This document shows positions 1 through 11,395 of a DNA stretch of 64,000 nucleotides, piece after piece. Both the position numbers and the translations under genes were made by a program. Origin of the DNA: Engraulis encrasicolus (Eukaryota; Chordata; Actinopteri; Clupeiformes; Engraulidae); NCBI RefSeq assembly GCF_034702125.1, contig NC_085878.1, positions 14,988,240 to 15,052,239 on the forward strand, read 5' to 3'. How positions within the stretch are numbered: position 1 is the stretch's first letter; each line of letters begins with the position of its first letter. The notes below the pieces were generated by a model. It worked only from the letters and a program-made list of their open reading frames with translations. It was not told where the DNA came from and searched no databases.

Positions 1-237
1 ATTTCAATCAGCCATACCATAACGACTACAAGCTCTTCTGTAATTGGGGCCTACCATTTCTCCAAACAGCCAGACAGGTTCTGTCTTCTCTCCTATGGTG
101 TGTGGCGGGGGGAGGAGCCTGTGGCGTGGTTTCTATTAGCACCTCTTCAGGGCGTCTCGGCAGGACAAGAGGACAGCGCCTCACACGGGCTGCAGCAGGA
201 GGAAGAGGAGCAGGGAACCTGACGTGGGAGGCGCAAA

Positions 238-525
238 GAGGTCAGTTGTCCCGGGCCCAAACAGAGAGACGGGGACACGAAATTAGGTACTCATTACATT
301 GAATGCAGGGGCGGAGGTATAGGAGGGGCGAGCAGGGCATTTATCCTGGGCCCAGGGCCCTCCCGTATTGGTGGCAGGGGCCCTCTTTATGACTTGCTTT
401 ATGGTATATGGCAGGCCATATGGGGGGCCCGTGTATAGTTATTCCGCCTCTGATTGCATGTATTGGGTGCGGGTCCCTTTCTGATGAGTTTGTCCTGGGC
501 CTGGCCAAAGCTGTTAGTGGGCCTG
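238..525. repeat. Dispersed GGGCCCGGG-containing repeat, copy 1 (interrupted)
   Basis: This sequence is related to the repeat at 3316-3473: both carry a GTTGTCCCGGGCCC segment, then an ACATTG/ATGTATTGG segment, then a TGGC.AAAGCTGT.AGTGG end. It is split by the 147-bp element at 306-452. Other copies or fragments lie at 888-990, 2530-2620 and 9417-9566. The boundaries are approximate. Confidence 0.6.
306..452. mobile_element. Nested hAT-like MITE, 147 bp
   Basis: The ends are inverted repeats (CAGGGGCGGA at the left, TCCGCCTCTG at the right). The 8-bp flanks are ATTGAATG (298-305) and ATTGCATG (453-460), a target duplication with one mismatch. It interrupts a larger repeat whose uninterrupted relative lies at 3316-3473, so the empty site can be inferred. 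The 8-bp duplication and CAGGGG ends are typical of non-autonomous hAT elements. It has no coding capacity. Confidence 0.75.
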
Positions 526-745
526 AAGAGGATGACATGGGTACGAGCGAGAGGGCCGCGGGACGGGACCAGGCGGGCCAGGATTAGTCACCGGAAGAGG
601 AGAGAGGAGAACAGACGGCGTGCGTCTGCCAACGGCAGCATGGGCAGGAGCTCTTGCTGGGGGAATAGTGTAGGTCACAGGAAGAAAACACAAAAGTAGA
701 CATGCAACCATGTGAAAACACACACCTGTGCACGTACAAATGTGA

Positions 746-775
746 ACACACACACGCACACACACACACACGCAC

Positions 776-813
<38 letters not shown>

Positions 814-876
814 GCACGCACGCACGCACGTACACACACACAGACACACACACACACACACACACATACAAACATA
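746..876. repeat. Compound CA/CG microsatellite
   Basis: An interrupted (CA)n array with (CACG)n and CAGA interruptions. It ends about 10 bases before another fragment of the GGGCCCGGG repeat family. Confidence 0.9.
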
Positions 877-887
877 CATACACACAA

Positions 888-990
888 GGCCGCTGACAGG
901 TTTGGCTGGGCCCGGGACAAAATTTTCTCAATGGGCCCCCCCTCCCAACACCAAAAAAGCCCCCCACCCCCTCATCCCTGACGGTCCCTA
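888..990. repeat. GGGCCCGGG repeat family, truncated copy
   Basis: It begins with GGCCGCTGACAGG at the edge of a CA array and continues with GGCTGGGCCCGGGACA. It fades into C-rich sequence. The same start motif is seen at 9417. Confidence 0.55.
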
Positions 991-1168
991 CACAAAATAG
1001 TCAAACGCCCAACCACAACCACGTAATTCCCTTGTGCAGCTCCAAAACACACCACGTCGGGATGACAAGCCCATTTATGACGGATAAACCAAAACTTATT
1101 TACAACGTTATAGATGTGGACTGAGTAAAGTTATTAAAATCCTATCACAATAAAATCCACGCTATTGT

Positions 1169-1545
1169 AGGGGTGGGCGATATGACGATATTAAATCGTG
1201 AATCGCGATATTGAGTAAAAGATCGTCTCGAATCTGCCAAAGTGGAGAAATCGTATAGATCGTCTTGCAGTGAGGATGTTTATTATCAGTATCAGAGTGA
1301 CGTTTTCTCACTTGTGTTGTTGTCTTCACTTTATTCTTTACATTATTGTATTCCAATTGTACACTTTATGAGAGTGTCATCAGTGTGTTAACATTTTATT
1401 GACTGCAAATTACAAATTGCAAGTATATGAAAGTTGTTTTTTGTTGTTTTTATTTTTCGGATGGAAGATCGTGATACAAAATCGAAATCGTGATTTCATG
1501 TTAACAAATCGTGATACAACTTTTTTGCCATATCGCCCACCCCTA
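1169..1545. mobile_element. hAT-like MITE, 377 bp
   Basis: Terminal inverted repeats of about 17 bases (AGGGGTGGGCGATATG at the left, complementary to CATATCGCCCACCCCT at the right) bound an AT-rich interior with repeated ATCGTGAT motifs. The flanks GCTATTGT (1161-1168) and GCTATTGT (1546-1553) form a perfect 8-bp target duplication. These features fit a non-autonomous hAT element. No transposase frame is present. Confidence 0.85.
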
Positions 1546-2154
1546 GCTATTGTATTACTTTAGAGCTCATGAATAGCACATTTTTCATCACATCGACCAT
1601 TTTCACTTGACCAAGGGGAATCATGTCAAGGACGCGTGTAGGCTATGTCCGCTGAACTTCCAGAGAGGGGAACTAGGCGGAGCACATTCATCTTGCGAGT
1701 GTCAAGTTCACCGCAATCAGAAACGAAAGTTACAGGTTACCCCAAAACGCCACCGTTATAACCCATTCGTTACATTCAATTCTAGGCTATCTAAATTTCA
1801 CACGTTGATATGGCACTGGCTTATTTTAAACCAAATAAGTTTAAACCAGAGTCGAGTTAGCCTACACTGGCTGCAATTCAGCTGACCGGGGATGATTCTC
1901 AAATCAATTCAGCCTGATTGGCGTGCGCGTGCCTGCCTGAAACATTTGATTTGGACACATAATTGCAGAGTAATGCGCATATTCATAGATTCAATTAGAT
2001 AGGCGTATGAAACACATTGTAATTAAGCCGTTGTGGTAATCAAATTATTCGATACCCCCTGTCTCTCTGATACTGATCTCCGTGTGACTTGCTCACGGCC
2101 TCCTGTGCCAATGTTACTTGACGACGGGGCTGGAAAAAGTTTGCCGTGTCTTAC

Positions 2155-2302
2155 CTGGATCTGCTGCACAGCTGCTTTTACTGGTGCCTGCTGCATCATT
2201 CCAGTCTTTCCTGAAATATTTAGCCAGAGAACCCCTCAGCCTTTTGGCTTCTTCCTCTCTTTTTCGTTTTTCCTTCTTTTTCTGCGCTCCTGACTTGTGC
2301 AT
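2155..2302 (-). pseudogene. Possible first coding exon of a hAT-type transposase-derived gene
   Basis: On the minus strand an ATG at 2302 opens a 49-codon frame rich in Lys, Arg and Glu, including KKKEKRKREEE followed by RLRGSLAKYF, then a Ser/Thr-rich stretch. The frame ends at a consensus donor (CCAG/GTAAGA) at 2155/2154. Fish hAT-like transposases of the ZMYM1 type often begin with such a basic leader ending in a K-YF motif before a zinc finger. No following exon was found toward position 1, so this is probably a truncated remnant. The assignment comes from pattern memory only; a chance open frame remains possible. Confidence 0.35.
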
Positions 2303-2617
2303 GTTTACTAACTGGCTCGCGCACACTGACCACTTATCGAATGCTGTCGTCTTTTTTTCTAGAAAGACCAAACCATTTTGGAATAGGGGTGATAGGGGGT
2401 TATTGGCCGTTTTTTCAAGGGCAATGAAGACAAACATCTATAAGTCATTGTTTGAATGCAAATAAAGCACTTTTCTACCCTAAAAAAACAACACATTTTG
2501 AAGTGAACGTATCATAATTGAGCCCAACGTCATGGGGGCCAGTTATGGGCCCCCCTCTATTCCAGAATTCCCAGGGCCCGGGACAAAAAGCCCTTTAGTC
2601 CCCCCCTGTCGGCGGGG

Positions 2618-2732
<115 letters not shown>

Positions 2733-3184
2733 CTGCTTTTATTCACTTTCACTATCACCAAGGTCAGTGCAAATTCAACAGACAAAAATGTATTGAGCAG
2801 AAAGCATTTTGTGCAAGGAGCATGAACACCTAAAAGACAATGGGCAAGAACACATTTCAAACTGCAGAAAGGTGTTTTACTGGAGTCGGCCATTACAATG
2901 TGTTACCTCTTGACACATAAACACCCCAAATCGTCAAATTACATTTACTTGTAAAGAAAACCCCCCTGCTGTAATTGAATGCAGCCTACAGTAAGTTCCT
3001 GTTACGCTATGAATAGAAAGGATTTTTTTTCTCATTCCAAGGTGCAGTGTGAGTGTACATTCAGTATTCAGCAACGTGTTCATTGTATACACCCCCAGAG
3101 AGCTGTTGTATGTGAGAACACAGCAGTGGGCAGCAGAGATCACTTTCAAGATAGCTGCACATGGAGGAAATGTGAGCTCCCCTG

Positions 3185-3473
<289 letters not shown>

Positions 3474-3505
3474 TGTGTGTGTGTGTGCGTGTGTGCGTGT
3501 GTGCG

Positions 3506-3598
<93 letters not shown>
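3474..3598. repeat. GT microsatellite with GTGTGC units
   Basis: Begins with interspersed GTGTGC units and then becomes a perfect GT array. Confidence 0.95.
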
Positions 3599-3599
<1 letters not shown>

Positions 3600-3711
3600 G
3601 GAATGAGGGCTCTGGAAGGGGGAGCTACAAGCATGCAGCACTCCAGAGCTCTGAGCTCCGCGCCCTGTCTGCCAGCTGCTGCAGTAACGTGACAGAGACA
3701 GGTGCTGCTCA

Positions 3712-3816
<105 letters not shown>

Positions 3817-4068
3817 CATTCTCGCTCTCTCAATAAAATAATGCTTTATTGGCATGACGAATAAGAAATCCATATTGCCAAAGCCATCATACAACCCATT
3901 AGAGGAACCACACAAAAATATAATGAAAAAAACTAAGAAGCCATAGATAGGCCTATATGCACTCTAGCCAACAATAAATACAGCATACTTTGTCAATAGC
4001 AGAGGAACTTGAAATAGTTGTAATAGTTGTCCAGGACTAGACAATCTGTACAACAGAGCTAACTCTCC

Positions 4069-4149
4069 TAACCTGGTTCTCACGCAGATGGAGGTTTCTC
4101 ACGAAGTTGAGCAAAAATGCACGAAGGGTCTGCATGAGAACCAGGCTAA
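4069..4149. mobile_element. Very short inverted-repeat MITE, 81 bp
   Basis: The ends TAACCTGGTTCTCACGCAGA and TCTGCATGAGAACCAGGCTA are inverted complements with few mismatches. AACTCTCC occurs directly before (4061-4068) and directly after (4150-4157), an 8-bp target duplication that suggests a hAT-like origin. Confidence 0.7.
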
Positions 4150-4325
4150 AACTCTCCCTCCTTGTGCCTCAAATGTACCTGCTTGCTCATAACAACTTTT
4201 GTGTGTGTAAACAACAAGCTTGCTCTCATGCACACAAGATATTTCGCCCTCAATCACTCGCTAGCTCACTCAGGAGTTTTAGCTGCATTCACTGCTTTAC
4301 ACGCTTACATTCCACTGCAGACAGG

Positions 4326-4608
4326 CAGGGCTGGAGAAATGCACTGGCTAGATGTGGCTGCAGCCTAGGGGCCCCCACCTGCCAGGGGAACCCTGATTGG
4401 CCAATAGCGGAAAACTGCAGAATTGTGACAAGATGCCATTTTGAAAATGTCACCTGTCATGTAGAGTACAGTAAGTAGACATGTTATCCTTAATTGCTAG
4501 CTTATAATTATGTCACTGTCTATGTACATTTGTCATGAAATTTGTCTTCCGGGGTGGCACACAGCAACCTGTAGCTCAGGGGCCCCAGTCCATCTTAATC
4601 CGGCCCTG
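4326..4608. mobile_element. hAT-like MITE, 283 bp, perfect target duplication
   Basis: It begins CAGGGCTGG and ends CCGGCCCTG. Both flanks are CAGACAGG (4318-4325 and 4609-4616), a perfect 8-bp target-site duplication. The inverted repeats are short and slightly degenerate. No coding frame is present. Confidence 0.8.
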
Positions 4609-5059
4609 CAGACAGGAGGTGCTCAAAAACACATGCCATCGGTGCAAGGACATGTGTAGCACAATGACTGCTTTATGAGCACTGGACAACACTTGCAATC
4701 TCACATTTACCCTGGTGCGCCCACGCACAAAATACTTGTCAATGTCGATTTCGCTCCGCGATTAGCAGGGTATGCGATCTCAATGCCACGGACTGACCTG
4801 GCATTGTGTATAATATCTATCTCTATAGAGAAGGCTGCATCAATGTCACTTAACTTTGGCCTTCGTATTAGAAAAGACGTTTTGTCCACTCTAACACTCA
4901 CTCAGTCATGCCTCCATTTACCCAGTCATTCTGCTACTTGCTTCATAGCTTCATGGCTTACTTCACAGTCTACATTTTTCAATTACAGACATATTTCTCT
5001 CCATACATTCTACAGTATCAATACCTTCAGTTCTCTGACATTGTACAGTAACTGTCAAG

Positions 5060-5876
5060 CAGGGGTGGAAAGTAACTAATTACATTTGAGTATTGTAATT
5101 GAGTAGCTTTTATGTGTACTTAGTCATTTTAAGTAGTTTTTGAAATTTGTGCTTTTACTTGTGCTTGAGTAAATTTTTGCTCACGTACTTTACTCAATTG
5201 CACTGGAACCTGGCCCGATATATGAGGAAAGTAATGTTACTGCCATGCAAATGGCATGCAAAATAATGAAACAATCTGCCGGAAATGAAAGATTACGCAG
5301 GTTTGCACACAGAATTTCCACTATTTTACTTGTCATACTACACCTATCTCGGAGCAATGTATTGGATGATGGCTGGTGCCAACCAAGAGATAGAGGTTAT
5401 GGAGGCCCTTATTCAAGAAAAGACACATTGAATTATTGAGAGGAAGACTGATGAAAAGTACTTTTACTCAAATTGCATTTTAAGTAAAGTACTTTTTCCT
5501 TTTACTTGAGTAGATTTAAAGTGGCACTGCCCCATTTTTGGAAATAAGTTTATTTTACACCTCTCCTTGTGTTATATTATTGGGGTTTACCTTTCTCCTG
5601 TACTTTCAACTGGCGGCTAGCTGGTCTCATAGGACTCAATGTTAACTGCTAGCTTGGAGGTAAAATTTGCACTGCTGTACTCAGAGAACGGCAGGAAGTA
5701 CAGGAGAAAGGTAAACCCCAATCATATAACACAAGGAGAGGTGTAAAATAAACTTATTTCTAAAATGGGGCAGTATCACTTTAAGATAAGTACTTTAACT
5801 TTGACTTAGATAGGATTTAGGCAAAGTAAAGATATTTTTATTTGAGTTTAATTTGTTTGTACTCTTTCCACCTCCG
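5060..5876. mobile_element. hAT-like element interrupted by a TTAA element
   Basis: The left end CAGGGGTGGAAAGTA pairs with the right end TACTCTTTCCACCTCCG. The flanks are CTGTCAAG (5052-5059) and CTGTCAAC (5877-5884), an 8-bp duplication with one mismatch. The interior has many AAAGTACTTTTACT-like motifs on both sides. It is split by the nested element at 5520-5780. Confidence 0.75.
5520..5780. mobile_element. TTAA-flanked inverted-repeat element, 261 bp
   Basis: Nested inside the hAT-like element. It is flanked by TTAA at 5516-5519 and 5781-5784. Its ends AGTGGCACTGCCCC and GGGGCAGTATCACT are inverted complements, and the inverted arms extend roughly 90 bases (GTGTTATAT..GGGGTTTACC). It is non-coding. 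It belongs with the other TTAA/AG elements of this window. Confidence 0.8.
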
Positions 5877-6482
5877 CTGTCAACACCTTCAGTCCTCCCT
5901 GGTTGTTTTTATTCATTTTATCTCTCCAATGTGACATTAGGTATGAAATCAATATATAGAATATGTGGACCACATCTCACATGAAGGGTTCAAATGATCC
6001 TTCTCTAACACAGTAGACTTTGTCTCACTCACACATGCACACACATGTACAAACATACGGCAATATATTTTACAAGTATGCATTCACAAACCCCCCTCAA
6101 TCAGGCTGTTGACCACTACATTCACTCTTACCCTCCATCAGCAACCCACAACTGTTTCACTGACTTGTGTGCTCTCTCACTCACTCACTTACTCACCCAC
6201 TCACCTACTCACCCACTCATCAAACATATGCACACATGCTCAAGACACCAACCCACAATAGCTTTACAGGCATACCCCACTCAATCCAGTGCACTCGATG
6301 ACACTCTATCATCAACCCACAACTATTTTACTCACTCACTCACTCACTTGTTCAAACACTCGCTCACTTGGTCAAGCGCTCACTCGCTTACTCAACCACT
6401 TACAGAGTGAAGCACTCACCCATTCACTTGACTTGCTTAACTTCACTTCCTCAAACACTCACTCAAACATTAACTGCCTCAT

Positions 6483-6626
6483 TCATTCACTCACTCACTC
6501 ACTCACTCACGCATTCACTCACTCACTCACTCACTCACTCACTCACTCACTCACTCACTCACTCACTCACTCACTCACTCACTCACTCACTCACTCACTC
6601 ACTCACTCACTCACTCACTCACTCAC
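6483..6626. repeat. (CTCA)n tetranucleotide array
   Basis: About 36 near-perfect CTCA units with one GCATT interruption. Degenerate CTCA-rich DNA extends left to about 6175. The Ser-Leu-Thr-His frames across it are artefacts of the repeat. Confidence 0.95.
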
Positions 6627-7022
6627 GTGTCCAAACACATGCCCCCATGTATCACATTGTTTACACTGGTCCTTTACAGATTCCAGCAGGATTATGGCAC
6701 GAGGTCAAGTTTTTTTCTCCAGTCAGAGTGGACGAGGATATGTCCTCTTTGAACCTCTCTATCCCAGCCTGTCCGCTGCCATGGTGTTTGGATAGCTCAA
6801 TAGGCGGGCAACCTGGTGTGTGCGCGTGTTTGTTCACCAGTGCCTGGGCCTCCCCTCCTGTTTGACCTTTGACCCCTTGTGGAAGGTCCAGGAGGCAGAG
6901 GTGAGGAGCACGTGCAGAGAGAGACCCTCCAGACCCCACTGAGCCTCCGCTCCAGCTCCACAGCCCCACCGCTCCAGCACAGCTCCGGCCATCACACATC
7001 ACTCAACAAGGACACAACAGGC

Positions 7023-7031
7023 AGAGAGATG

Positions 7032-7112
<81 letters not shown>

Positions 7113-7132
7113 GGAGAGAGAGAGAGAGAGAG
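7023..7132. repeat. (GA)n microsatellite with GGGAGAGA interruptions
   Basis: Purine-only GA array of about 110 bases on the + strand. Confidence 0.95.
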
Positions 7133-7567
7133 ATGGGGTAAGGGAGAAGGGTGGACTACAGAATGAAAGAAAATAGACTGGGGTTAGAGGCCTAACTCCA
7201 GAGGTGTCTTGCATATGCTCCTCTCCTCCATTCCATCCCCCTCTCCTCTTCTCCGCTCTCCTTCTCTCTATCACCCCCTCTCCACAGCTGAACAGCCATG
7301 TTGGACATGTTAAGTAAGTAACTGACCGTGGAAAGAGAGAGCGTTGCGTCACATGTGGGTTTTGCGATGTGTACAAATGCATAAAACACAACTACAAAGG
7401 ATGTCTTTCCTCATGTTCACACAAGAGCTGCCAGCACTGTATTTAACCCTTGCCTACATCTGTAGTTGAAACAGTCTATCATTTAATTGCAGCAGTGGGC
7501 GTGCTCAACTTCTACTGTAAAATTAATAACTTGTGATTTTTCTCCTCTTTAATAGTCTACCATTTAC

Positions 7568-8128
7568 CATGTTTACATTATATTTTTTAATTCTGAATAA
7601 ATAAATTGGAATTAAATTGTTCAGAATTATTTTCTGTTGAGTTTACATCACTTTCTTGTAATTCCAAAGAGACGTCTGAGCATCAGAAAGTATTTCGAAT
7701 GGACAGAGGATACATGCACTGGGTTTGCATCGTTGCCTGCTGTGTCATCGTGTGGCAACGAGCTTGCCTGAAACAACCAGAAGTGTTTTAGAGCAGAGTA
7801 AGCTGAATGGTCCTACATGATAGAGGAATAAGGTCATTTGAAATTTACAAAGGAATAAATCTCTCACTTTATTTGGAATTAAGTTTAATTCAGAATTGTG
7901 AAGTGTTAACGCAGAATTAATTTTTATTCTGGAAAGTTAATTTGGAATTAAATGCTCCACATAAACTCACTGAATGTCTGTTCAGTCTAACTGCTATCAT
8001 TTGCATCGGTTAAATGGGAAATTTAATTCGGAATTAGCTAAATTGAATTCTGAATAACAATTGACTGTGCTTTGAAAACATCATGTAAACACTTCTTCCC
8101 ACACTATAAAAACATAATGTAAACATGG
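7568..8128. mobile_element. Inverted-repeat element, about 560 bp
   Basis: The left end CCATGTTTACATTAT is the exact complement of the right end ATAATGTAAACATGG. The interior is rich in GAATTAA and GGAATTAAA motifs. Related sequence occurs at about 34640-34800. No target duplication could be fixed by eye, and no coding frame was recognised. Confidence 0.65.
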
Positions 8129-8691
8129 CCATTGTCTGTTTAATCTAATCTCATTCATGTCCCATATTTGGTGTGTATTCCATTGCCATGCCCAGGTGTG
8201 TATGTATCTTTGTGTTAGGCCAAGAAGTGCCAAGTTTTGGTTTAAATGTGTGCAGGCAGGGCTATGTAGGCTGCACAGAGCACATCGATCAGGTGTGTTC
8301 ACTAAAAGTAAGATTTTGTGTGCGATGGTTTGTGTTGTGTTTCTTTTGCACTTGTGTTGTCACGACTGCATAGCCAATGGGCTTTGACTTCGAGGCGCAT
8401 GAGAAATTTTATACCTTACTATAACTGTAGCACAATACAAGAAAAGTGAATTACAACAGTTGGAGTACCAGAATGTTACAAAAACATGCATACCAACACA
8501 TACGTAGTCCTACCTCTTCTCCTAGGGAAATATAACGACTATACCAGGTAAAACACAAGATTTGTAGTCTGTGGTCTAAATTAGTATATCTTCTAGGGGA
8601 ATTAAAAGTCTTTTCAAAGCCCATAAATTTCCACACGGAGCCGTGCGTGAACGCGGCTGCTTTTTAAAGTGCTCATATGGAACAGTTGTAC

Positions 8692-8845
<154 letters not shown>

Positions 8846-9036
8846 ACAGGAGGGGAAAAAAACAGAACAGAACGTGAGTGAAGTCTCCTGGGGTCTTCCC
8901 CAAATGGTTTACATTAGCAGAAGAATGGCTGCGAGTGGAGGCGAGTGGAAGCATGAGAGAGGCCTACTACTGCGAACGGTAGTGCATGCTGCTCCATCTG
9001 TGGTGACAAGCCAAGGAGACGGAGCGGAGAGGGAGC

Positions 9037-9110
9037 ACGGTGCGGTGGTGTGCTGTGCTGTGCTGTGCGATGTGGTGCGGTGCGGTGCTGTGCTGTGCTG
9101 TGCTGCGTTG
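9037..9110. repeat. TGTGC/TGCGG pentanucleotide repeat
   Basis: Repeated GCTGT and GCGGT units of five bases with base substitutions. Confidence 0.75.
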
Positions 9111-9216
9111 GATGCACATCTGGATGACAGCCCTCTGTTTGAAGGAGGAGAGGAGACAAGTCTGGATGAGCCCAGCGGGTTGGCTATACACTGGAGGAAG
9201 AGGAGGAGGAGGAGGA

Positions 9217-9416
<200 letters not shown>

Positions 9417-9566
9417 AGGGCCATTGACAGCTTTGGTGGGGCCCGGGACAGAGCCATCTTAAAGGGCCCCCCATCCAATATAGGCGTATAAAATGTAATA
9501 AGAACCCAATTATGGGCCCCTCATCTCCCTGGGCCTGGGAAAACCTTCATCCCCCTGTTGGCTTTC
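9417..9566. mobile_element. GGGCCCGGG-family MITE copy between GA and GT arrays
   Basis: It starts AGGGCCATTGACAGC and ends CCCCCTGTTGGCTTTC, with an inverted relation around TGACAG and CTGTTGGC. A GA array touches it on the left and a GT array on the right. The internal motifs GGGCCCGGGACA and AATTATGGGCCCC match the other copies. Confidence 0.65.
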
Positions 9567-9788
<222 letters not shown>

Positions 9789-9963
9789 TGTGTACGTGCA
9801 TGTGTATGTACGCTTGTGTGTGTGTCTACTTGTCCGCAACATAGCCAACACAAACTACCTCGTACCTTTCGAAGGGTGCTGACTGCTAATGGGATGGAGT
9901 CTGATTAAATTGCTGCTCGGAGGGACCGACTGGATCTGTCACAAACTGTGAAGTGATAATGGC

Positions 9964-9966
<3 letters not shown>

Positions 9967-10029
<63 letters not shown>

Positions 10030-10055
10030 TGTGTCTGTGTCTGTGTCTGTGTGTG
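9967..10055. repeat. (GT)n then (GTGTCT)n microsatellite
   Basis: A GT array followed by GTGTCT hexamers. It grades into a GC-richer tail with alternating purine-pyrimidine CGCGCGCG near 10076. Confidence 0.9.
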
Positions 10056-10559
10056 CGCCTGCGTGCGTTAGTGTGCGCGCGCGCGTGTGAGAGCGGGCGC
10101 CGCACATGTTTGCATGCATGTGTGTGCATGTGCACGTGTGTGTGTGTGAGTGTCTGTGTGTGTGAGTCCCCCCATAAAAACGACTTCTATTTTCATCTGT
10201 TTGTGATTCAACATCACAAACTACAGCCTTGATAAACAACCTTTTTCTTCCGCGATTAAATAAACTGATGTACTTCTCCTTGGATAGAGTTCAGCTGTTG
10301 AATGTCTTAGTGAAATGCTTCCCCCTTTATCCTTTCAGTCAACGGAGTCCAATTTCTTGTCATCTCCCACCTCAGTTTATCATAATCATAGCACAAATGT
10401 CATGCAATACTGGTCCTCACAAGTTCTCTTTGTTAGCTGAACTATTAGATTACATTCATAGTAGATATTTTGAAAGGAGAGATTCATTTAATCTAAAACT
10501 ATAAACGTTTTATTTTCTTAGTATTAAATGAAAATAGTAGTTAAATGTTGTTAATGAAT

Positions 10560-11169
10560 CCAACACTAAGAGTGTTGTTGATGTGCTAATTAATCCAACA
10601 CTAAGACAGTAACATAAACTGGAAGAGTCAAATTCGACTCTTTAAAGGGACTCCTGGTAGGATTAAAAGTTAAATTGATCACGGTCCCGAGTCAGACGAT
10701 GCTTATGCGAGTCATTATAAGTGAACGATGGCTCTCGCGACCACTTTCGCGGTCCGCTGTCAGAAAACCCCACATGCAACTTTTAACAGCATCGGACCAA
10801 ACGAGTGTCGTGGGAAACACTTTTCATTTGAAACATCTCTTTACATACCGTTTTCAGATTTGTATCAACTGCTGGCATTCCGTGATGAAAAACAGTCTCA
10901 CAGAGAGTTTATTTGAACAGCATTTTTTTCATTAAGGTGTAGATTTTGAGACAGGCATGCCACAGGCATCGCACAAATGATGTCATCCTACCTTGTGCCC
11001 CTTTAAGTGTTTATTAAATTTACTGTGAAAAATCAATTTCGAGAGAGAGAGAGAGAGAGAGAGAGAAATGTTGTCGTGTTAATTAATTCAACACCAAGAG
11101 TATAGCATCAACTAGAAGTGTTAGATTTGACTCTTTAAGCATTTATTAAATGTACTGTCTATCTGAATC

Positions 11170-11235
<66 letters not shown>
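10560..11235. repeat. Tandem duplication, one unit filled by a TTAA element, both ending in GA arrays
   Basis: Unit A reads TTAATCCAACACTAAGA..GACTCTTTAA, then an insertion at 10646-11002, then TTAAGTGTTTATTAAATTTACTGTG and CAATTT followed by a GA array (11041-11066). Unit B (11078-11235) has the same order, TTAATTCAACACCAAGA..GACTCTTTAAGCATTTATTAAATGTACTGT..CAATT plus a GA array (11173-11235), without the insertion. The units are diverged but collinear. Confidence 0.8.
10646..11002. mobile_element. TTAA-flanked inverted-repeat element, 357 bp
   Basis: Flanked by TTAA (10642-10645 and 11003-11006). The left end AGGGACTCCTGGTAGGAT pairs imperfectly with the right end, complement AGGGGCACAAGGTAGGAT. 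The empty site in the neighbouring duplicate at about 11135 carries a single TTAA. No transposase is visible; the interior open frames are short. Confidence 0.8.
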
Positions 11236-11389
11236 GAATGAGAGAGGGAAGGCGCTGCTGGTGGTGGTAGCAGCACTGGTGGTGGTGGTAATGTCCAGAG
11301 GGCAGCAACTCCTGACAGACAGGCCGTCTCTGGCTGCCCACTGCACCGTCGACCTTCACCAGAGGCCTGCCTTCCTCAGCAGTACACAC

Positions 11390-11395
11390 CAGCTG
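11390..11395. promoter_or_regulatory. CAGCTG E-box upstream of cdh15
   Basis: A CAGCTG hexamer, the form preferred by MyoD-family factors, lies about 600 bases upstream of the cdh15 start codon. M-cadherin is expressed in muscle, so the site is plausible. Such hexamers are common by chance and no cluster or TATA box was recognised. Confidence 0.2.

Noticed and set aside
6483..6626. CTCA array and the 39-bp duplication considered as a CRISPR-like array
   Set aside because: There are no spacers, the units are pure tandem repeats, and the window is a vertebrate genome.
6045..6865. Ser-Leu-Thr-His frames of more than 120 codons
   Set aside because: They are produced by the CTCA tetranucleotide array, whose units keep several frames open.
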